The notes under the pieces: model-generated
What the model was told of the DNA's origin: nothing
The model's database searches: none
The model's input: the letters and a program-made list of their open reading frames with translations, nothing else
Program-made: the position numbers and the translations under genes
Shown: positions 58,875 to 64,000 of the stretch, piece after piece
Layout: each line of letters opens with the position of its first letter
Position numbering within the stretch: the first letter of the stretch is position 1
Assembly (NCBI GenBank): GCA_003290165.1
Contig: QNQO01000521.1
Location: 248,001-312,000, forward strand
Reading direction: 5' to 3'
Origin: Berberis thunbergii
Taxonomy: Eukaryota > Streptophyta > Magnoliopsida > Ranunculales > Berberidaceae
Length of the DNA stretch: 64,000 nt

Positions 58875-61487
58875 TTATCTTGGGCCAGAGACCTGCTGCG
58901 ACGAAATGTAGGAAAGGGAGCTTTGTGAAATATTAGTGCTTGCAAGTGATGCATTTGCATGTGGGTACAATAGGGGATTCTCAAGGCCGGACCCTTGGAG
59001 AACTGAGGCTTCAGTGAATCTTCTCCCGTAAAATCTCAAGAAGTTCAATGCTTCTGTCCTGGGTGTCGCCAATGGTGTTCCACCTTCCAACATCCCCACC
59101 ACAGCTCTCATGGTTGGCCTCAGCAATGGTTCCTCGTAGACACAACATAATGCTATACGTACAAGCTTCTCCACCTCGTCATTTGATACTCGCCCCTGGA
59201 GTCTTGGGTCTGCAAGCTCCAAGTACCTCCGTTCCTCATGCATTTCCAATGCAAATAGAGGAAAGTAAACAAGTGCTGTCCCTGAAGATGACGATGACCT
59301 GCCACCAGCACCACCACTACTGTCTTCATCCACGCTATCACTTCGTGTTTTCATTGAACAATTCTTCCTTCCACTAACAATTTCTAGGAGTACCATTCCA
59401 TAGCTATAAACATCGGTTTTATCAGAAATGGCAGAGCTAGTTAACCACTCCGGTGCAAGATATCCTCGCGTTCCTCTCATTGTTGTGAAATGACTAGACT
59501 GCTCTGGGCTTAGAAGTTTCGATAGCCCGAAATCTGAGATCTTTACTTGAGATTGATCATTCAAAAGAATGTTCTCAGGCTTTATATCACAGTGAATGAT
59601 TTTGTGTTCACAACCATTGTGTAAGTAAGCCAATCCACGCGCTGTTCCAAGTGCAATATCAACCCTTTCTTGCCATTCTAACACAGGCCCTGACCCAAAA
59701 AGCGGCCTCTCTAATGAACTCCGGTTCATGTACTCATAAACAAGCAACCGTTGTGACCCTTGCGCACAAAATCCTCTCAGTTTGACCAAATTAACATGAT
59801 GAATTTTGCCAATGATCGCGATTTCAGTACAGAATTCTTTCTTCCCTCGGTTACCCAAATTGTTGATCTTCTTTACTGCCACCATGGACTTGTCAGAAAG
59901 AGTGCCTTTATAAACAGCTCCGAATCCACCTGAACCAATCTTGTTATTGAAATTGTCTGTAGCAGCTTCAAGTTCTTCGTAATCAAACCTCATTGGTAAG
60001 CCCGCAATGGCCAATGCATCAAGATCATTCGAAGAGCTTGAGTTGGTTCGGCCTATATTTATCATCTTTTTTCTCAAAACTCTCCGTTTTCTCACCCAAA
60101 GGAATCCAACGACTGAAAGCGTAATCAACAAGAACAAGATAGTAGAAGGTATGAGGGCCAATGCTGCAACGGAAAGACCTGCATTCTGTCGTTTTCGAGC
60201 TTCATCTACAGTGCTTCCCTTTGGCAATACAATGGTCTTAATGGACCCTATTCTATCATTCAAATCTGTAGTTTTCACCATAAAGGAAGCCACCTGGTTT
60301 CGAAGCAGATAACAAGCACTGGAAGATTGACTATAGAAATAAGCCAAACAGGAGCAATTCGCAGTACATGAATTCTCACAGCCAATTGAATTGGTGTAAG
60401 TACCAGAAGGATTGGAGAACTCATTTGCAAAGTAATCAATATTCGGACCAAGTTTTGCGTATGTAATCGTTGAATTAGTCCTTGTAACATTAGAACCACA
60501 ACCAGAAGGCAGAAGCTCATTATTGGTAGCCAAAATGCAACTTCTGACCTCTGGTTTATTGCGAAAACCTGATGGACAGGAACATGTTCCAGTTGTGCAT
60601 AATCCATTAGTACCACAGAAGTCCGGGATTGCGCAATCATCTCTAGGCCATGAAAACTGTGCAACCCATTGGCCATTAGAGTAGGTTCTAACACTAAAAC
60701 GACCACTTGCTTCTAGCTTTGCAATTCGGAAATCATTCGATTGAGGCATCGTCACCTGAAGCACTACCCTTGACATGCCAACTAGATACAAACCGGTGGA
60801 GTTAACTGCCATATAAGCAGCTGGAGGATTCGAAACTTGGATTGCTGATGCATCCATTGAGAGTTTCCAGTAGGTTAGTCCATTCCACTGGAGCACTGCA
60901 TCGCGGTCTGTAACCATGAACTGGAAATTACCAGTAGACAGGTTATTCTGCGTTGCAGCACTGAAAAGCTGTTTCCCTATAGGAAACCGCTGTCCAGACA
61001 CAACAGTGTCAGTAGGAAAACTGAACGTTTCCCAAAGAGATCGGTTAGCCTGGTCGAGTAAGATCAGGTTCCCGGTCTCTTCAAGTGTCAACGCCCTAAC
61101 TGTTCCATTCAACCGGGGTGTTGACCAAATGACAGCCCCAGTGGTATCACTGGTTATAGTGATACCACTAGCTGTCAAACTGAACTTATCAGAATTTGAC
61201 ATAGTTGTATTCGGAGTGGCTGACCATATGATCTGGTCGGATGCATCATGTACAACAGAAAAGTAGAAGTTGGGCTGCTGCGGGCTTGGGTTGATGATGG
61301 CTACCTTAAAAGTCCCATTTAGTGATGATAGAAATGTACCAGTGTTATCAACAAACTGAAGGTTCGATGCAGTGAAGTTTGGGGTGATGAACTGAGTGGC
61401 TAGGCGACCTGAGAAGACCAGGAAAGGGAGGAAGGAAGTGAAGATGGTGGTGAAGAAGATGAAAGTGGTGGTGGTGGTGGAGGCCAT
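58875..61487 (-). CDS. G-type lectin S-receptor-like Ser/Thr kinase
   Basis: Intronless, 870 aa. The ATG at 61487 is chosen because the frame extends upstream only from a GTG, and it is followed by a signal peptide (about 1-27). Domains: bulb-type lectin (about 33-185), EGF-like CAIPDFCGTNGLCTTGTCSC (about 285-307), PAN/apple-like Cys cluster GCENSCTANCSC (about 369-395), membrane helix (about 438-463, ending in WVRKRR) and kinase (about 513-800). Kinase landmarks: GSGGFG 518-523, Lys539 in VAVKK, HCDIKPEN 632-639 and DFG 652-654, then GTRGYLAPEW. The HCD in place of HRD makes it a non-RD kinase, a class often linked to immune receptors. It is probably at the plasma membrane, sensing an extracellular ligand. 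It resembles the Arabidopsis At5g35370/At1g34300 group. A dead fragment of it lies at 53215-53530. Confidence 0.95.
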   Translation of the reverse strand: MASTTTTTFIFFTTIFTSFLPFLVFSGRLATQFITPNFTASNLQFVDNTGTFLSSLNGTFKVAIINPSPQQPNFYFSVVHDASDQIIWSATPNTTMSNSDKFSLTASGITITSDTTGAVIWSTPRLNGTVRALTLEETGNLILLDQANRSLWETFSFPTDTVVSGQRFPIGKQLFSAATQNNLSTGNFQFMVTDRDAVLQWNGLTYWKLSMDASAIQVSNPPAAYMAVNSTGLYLVGMSRVVLQVTMPQSNDFRIAKLEASGRFSVRTYSNGQWVAQFSWPRDDCAIPDFCGTNGLCTTGTCSCPSGFRNKPEVRSCILATNNELLPSGCGSNVTRTNSTITYAKLGPNIDYFANEFSNPSGTYTNSIGCENSCTANCSCLAYFYSQSSSACYLLRNQVASFMVKTTDLNDRIGSIKTIVLPKGSTVDEARKRQNAGLSVAALALIPSTILFLLITLSVVGFLWVRKRRVLRKKMINIGRTNSSSSNDLDALAIAGLPMRFDYEELEAATDNFNNKIGSGGFGAVYKGTLSDKSMVAVKKINNLGNRGKKEFCTEIAIIGKIHHVNLVKLRGFCAQGSQRLLVYEYMNRSSLERPLFGSGPVLEWQERVDIALGTARGLAYLHNGCEHKIIHCDIKPENILLNDQSQVKISDFGLSKLLSPEQSSHFTTMRGTRGYLAPEWLTSSAISDKTDVYSYGMVLLEIVSGRKNCSMKTRSDSVDEDSSGGAGGRSSSSSGTALVYFPLFALEMHEERRYLELADPRLQGRVSNDEVEKLVRIALCCVYEEPLLRPTMRAVVGMLEGGTPLATPRTEALNFLRFYGRRFTEASVLQGSGLENPLLYPHANASLASTNISQSSLSYISSQQVSGPR

Positions 61488-63064
61488 GCAGAAAAGATTG
61501 AGGAAGAAGAATAAGGATTGGAAAGGTGTGGTGGTGGTGGGAAAGTTGATTGTAAGATTGATCCATATTTTCTTCTTCTTCTTGGCTTTGGTCGTGTTGT
61601 GTAAATGCGTGGGTTGGCATTGACCAGTAAAGGAGGGTCTACACGCATGCACACACCGACTTGGCTATGTTGACTGTTTACGATGCCGTATACTGTTTGG
61701 TTTTTTTTGTTTTTGCTTTTAAGAATTTAATAAAATCATTAAAGCAACTAGGGTATGTTCACGCGCAATAACAAGTACAAATTATTATTGAATTTTTTTT
61801 AAAAAAATAATTATTTATAATTTTAAGGGTTTATGTGTAGTTTATAAATAATTAAGAATTTTGAATAAATTATATTAGAGGTTTAAGCATAATTAATAAT
61901 ATTTGAGAAATGTGGGTTTTAATCATAAATAATTTGAATCTGGGAGGGTAAAATGATACCTAATAATAGATTTTTTATTGAAAAAATTATAAAATTACCA
62001 TTGATCACCGTTCACCTACCTATTGGTTTTTCTTGTAAATATAATAGAGTTAGAAGGACATTTTAGGCATTCCAAAAATTCGAAGAAAGACATGCATTCA
62101 CTTCACTATTCCTAAGGGAAACTTGCATTATATAATCCTAATTATTTAGCTACTATTTTTTTACTGAAATATTAAAAAGTACTTTTTGCATGAAAAAATG
62201 CATTTTTTTTATGAGATCCATGTAAATGGAGGAGCAATTCTAAAAATATATATAGCCAAACTGGGTTTTTCTCAAGAACAATAGCTAAGGCCCGGATACT
62301 ACCACTTGGATCTGAAACCTACATGTCGATGCTCACAATTTCGATAGTCATACGAGTGATTTAGAGATCTCTCAAAAAAATACTTAGTGCCCATTTTGGT
62401 CAATTCCCCATCATATTTATTTGGTTGAGTACATGTATTTTCATGGTGCCCGTTTTTCCAATTATGTAACATGGCTAAGCAATCCTACTCACATTGGACC
62501 TAGTGCCCAAGTGGTTTGGCCAATAGTGGCCAAGAAATATTGAATGGTGATGTGGTTGGAGGTTTCCGAGAAATACAAGTAACATATATATATTTTTGAT
62601 TAAATGTCAGAATTATCCATGATAATTGTTCATACATGTATTGGTTTTAGTAGAATAAACGAATTTGGTAGAGTGCAATTTCAAAAATTCAGATGCGGCT
62701 TGAGAGTTAATACATGTGACAAATGGTATCACAAATCTTGGGTTCAAACCCAACTAACGGAATCTATAAAGTCATATTAATAATTGTTATTTCTCCCATA
62801 CTAAAAAGCTAATTTAAGGTTATCCCCAAAACAAATGTGCATTGCAATCTCCTCATGACTAACAGCCAACACAGGTTAATCATGGAACAATAATGTGCAT
62901 AAATTTTATTACCAAAATACCCTTTACAAAATAAACAATAGGATAAATCTCGAGATACAAATCTAATGTGTAAATAAACCTCGGGATTTTTCACGTTTGC
63001 AAAAAAAATTGATGAGTAAAATATAAAAATAGAACACAAAAAATCTCGAGAATTATTATTTTTA
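61488..63064. other. Upstream of the lectin kinase, no gene seen
   Basis: The first ~150 bp are the leader and promoter side of the lectin kinase; there is no clear TATA box in minus-strand orientation. The rest is AT-rich with no coding. Confidence 0.5.
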
Positions 63065-63253
63065 GAGAAGTTCTAAATGGCGAGGAAATGAGCGAGGGGA
63101 GGGAGGTGGCGGGATGGGGACCGTTCACCTCCCTCGAGATGCGCATGCCAAAAAAGACGACACACATCCCGAGGGAGGTGGACGGTCCTCATCCCGCCAC
63201 CTCCCTCCCCTCGCTCATTTCCCCGCCCACTTCCTTGACATTTAGAATTTCTG
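63065..63253. mobile_element. Family A MITE, first of a back-to-back pair
   Basis: This 189-bp element starts GAGAAGTTCTAAATGGCGAG and ends CATTTAGAATTTCTG. The arms GGGAGGTGGCGGGATGGGGA and TCCTCATCCCGCCACCTCCC form one of the longest stems in the family. The left flank TTATTTTTA (63056-63064) and right flank TTATTTTAT (63254-63262) match at 7 of 9. Confidence 0.88.
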
Positions 63254-63262
63254 TTATTTTAT

Positions 63263-63441
63263 CAGAAATTCTAAGTATCGGGGAAATGAGCGAGGGAAGT
63301 GAGGTGGTGGGGGTGGGAGCCGTTCATCTCACTCGAGATGCGTACGTTGACTTTTCACGCACGCATCTCGAGCGAGATGAACGGCTCCCACCCCTGCCAC
63401 CTCACTCCCCTCGCCCATTTTCTCACTCTGTAGAATCACTC
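63263..63441. mobile_element. Family A MITE, second of the pair
   Basis: This 179-bp element starts CAGAAATTCTAAGTATCGGG and ends GTAGAATCACTC. It is separated from the first copy by exactly one 9-mer (63254-63262) and followed by TATTTTTAT (63442-63450). The two elements thus share the central duplication. The stem is long (CTCGAGATGCGTACG / ACGCATCTCGAG at the centre). Confidence 0.88.
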
Positions 63442-63450
63442 TATTTTTAT

Positions 63451-64000
63451 TTCACCCTCTTCCTCAAAGTGATCGTGGAGGTAGGGTAGGGTGGCAAGAG
63501 CTACATCAGAGAAAGAGGGATTTCAATGAGGTTGGGTGGGGATGAACTGCAGATAGAAAGAAAAAGGAAATGGAGGGGATCCGGCGGTGGGGTGGTAGTG
63601 GCTTGTAGAGAGAGAGAGGGGATCCGACTGCCAGCGATAGTGGGGTGGGGTGAATAGGGAGGAAGGGGAAACCCCCCTCACCATGCCCCACCTTCAATTC
63701 ACTTTCATTACACCCACTAGAATGCCCTCCTTGAAGGTCTCTCAAACCCACATGAACTGTGACGGTGGTGGTTGGCGAGTTCTAAACAAAGGGTGGTGAA
63801 AAGGGGAGAAGATGTTGATGGTGGCGGGAGAGGGAAAGTGTTCTGACGGCGAGGCAATGATGGGCTACAATCGCAAAAAGGGAGGGAGATGGATGGGGAT
63901 ATAAGAGGAATTATGTAATATGAGAGAGGGCATTTACGAAACTTCACAATATTGACACACTTACAGAAGATTCACTAGTTCCTGAAACAGTGAAGTTCAC
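63451..64000. other. Intergenic, no gene seen
   Basis: GC- and purine-richer than average (GGTGGTGG, GAGAGAGAG words). The short minus-strand frames look compositional rather than coding. Confidence 0.5.

Noticed and set aside
61488..61652. Upstream extension of the lectin kinase frame by 55 residues
   Set aside because: It begins at GTG, not ATG, and would bury the signal peptide; the ATG at 61487 is preferred.

Overview
This window looks like nuclear DNA of a eudicot flowering plant. It is AT-rich and gene-poor, its genes carry GT-AG introns, and it holds plant-specific families (a G-type lectin receptor kinase, a C2H2/PARP-like protein, plant-type UFM1 and SelK). The rest is dense with plant transposon debris (hAT, Mutator-like MITEs, LINE, LTR, CACTA). 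I cannot name the species. There is no sign of bacterial, organellar or viral coding sequence.

Four protein genes appear intact, all on the minus strand. (1) 27980-30047 is a two-exon C2H2 zinc-finger protein with a C-terminal PARP-like region (425 aa). (2) 38900-41996 is UFM1, a ubiquitin-fold modifier (four coding exons, 90 aa). (3) 46334-49857 is a selenoprotein K-like ER membrane protein with Cys instead of Sec (four exons, 103 aa). (4) 58875-61487 is an intronless G-type lectin receptor-like kinase (870 aa). UFM1 and SelK homologues both belong to ER homeostasis, but nothing here shows co-regulation.

Three decayed genes were reassembled by eye. 55562-58347 is a broken plastid-type peptidoglycan glycosyltransferase (GT51), with a frameshift in exon 1, a small deletion in the active-site region and a frameshift in exon 2. 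53215-53530 is a fragment of the neighbouring lectin kinase. 33984-34384 is a truncated copy of the C2H2 gene's 5' half.

Layout. 1-9.4 kb: no gene, scattered MITEs, two LINE tails and a minisatellite. 9.4-14 kb: LTR-retrotransposon remains, with a tandem array of LTR-start junctions. 14-26 kb: hAT elements, a MULE-like coding relic, a CACTA-like repeat field and a LINE relic with a hAT and a MITE nested inside it. 26-30 kb: the C2H2 gene. 29.6-37.9 kb: a ~4 kb direct tandem duplication of the C2H2 5' half plus its upstream region, which works as a dated record of later MITE insertions. 38-50 kb: UFM1, a degenerate retroelement gag and SelK. 50-55 kb: nested MITE/hAT elements, the lectin-kinase fragment and a long-TIR foldback. 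55-61.5 kb: the GT51 pseudogene and the lectin kinase. 61.5-64 kb: intergenic, with two MITEs placed head to tail.

The most notable system is a family of small, GC-rich hairpin MITEs (about 100-190 bp). Their edges follow an 11-nt pattern ending in TTCTA or GCTA, and several copies have perfect 9-bp target-site duplications, which points to Mutator-like mobilization. Nine copies or relatives were found; one has an exact empty site in the duplicated segment, and two sit back to back sharing one 9-bp duplication.
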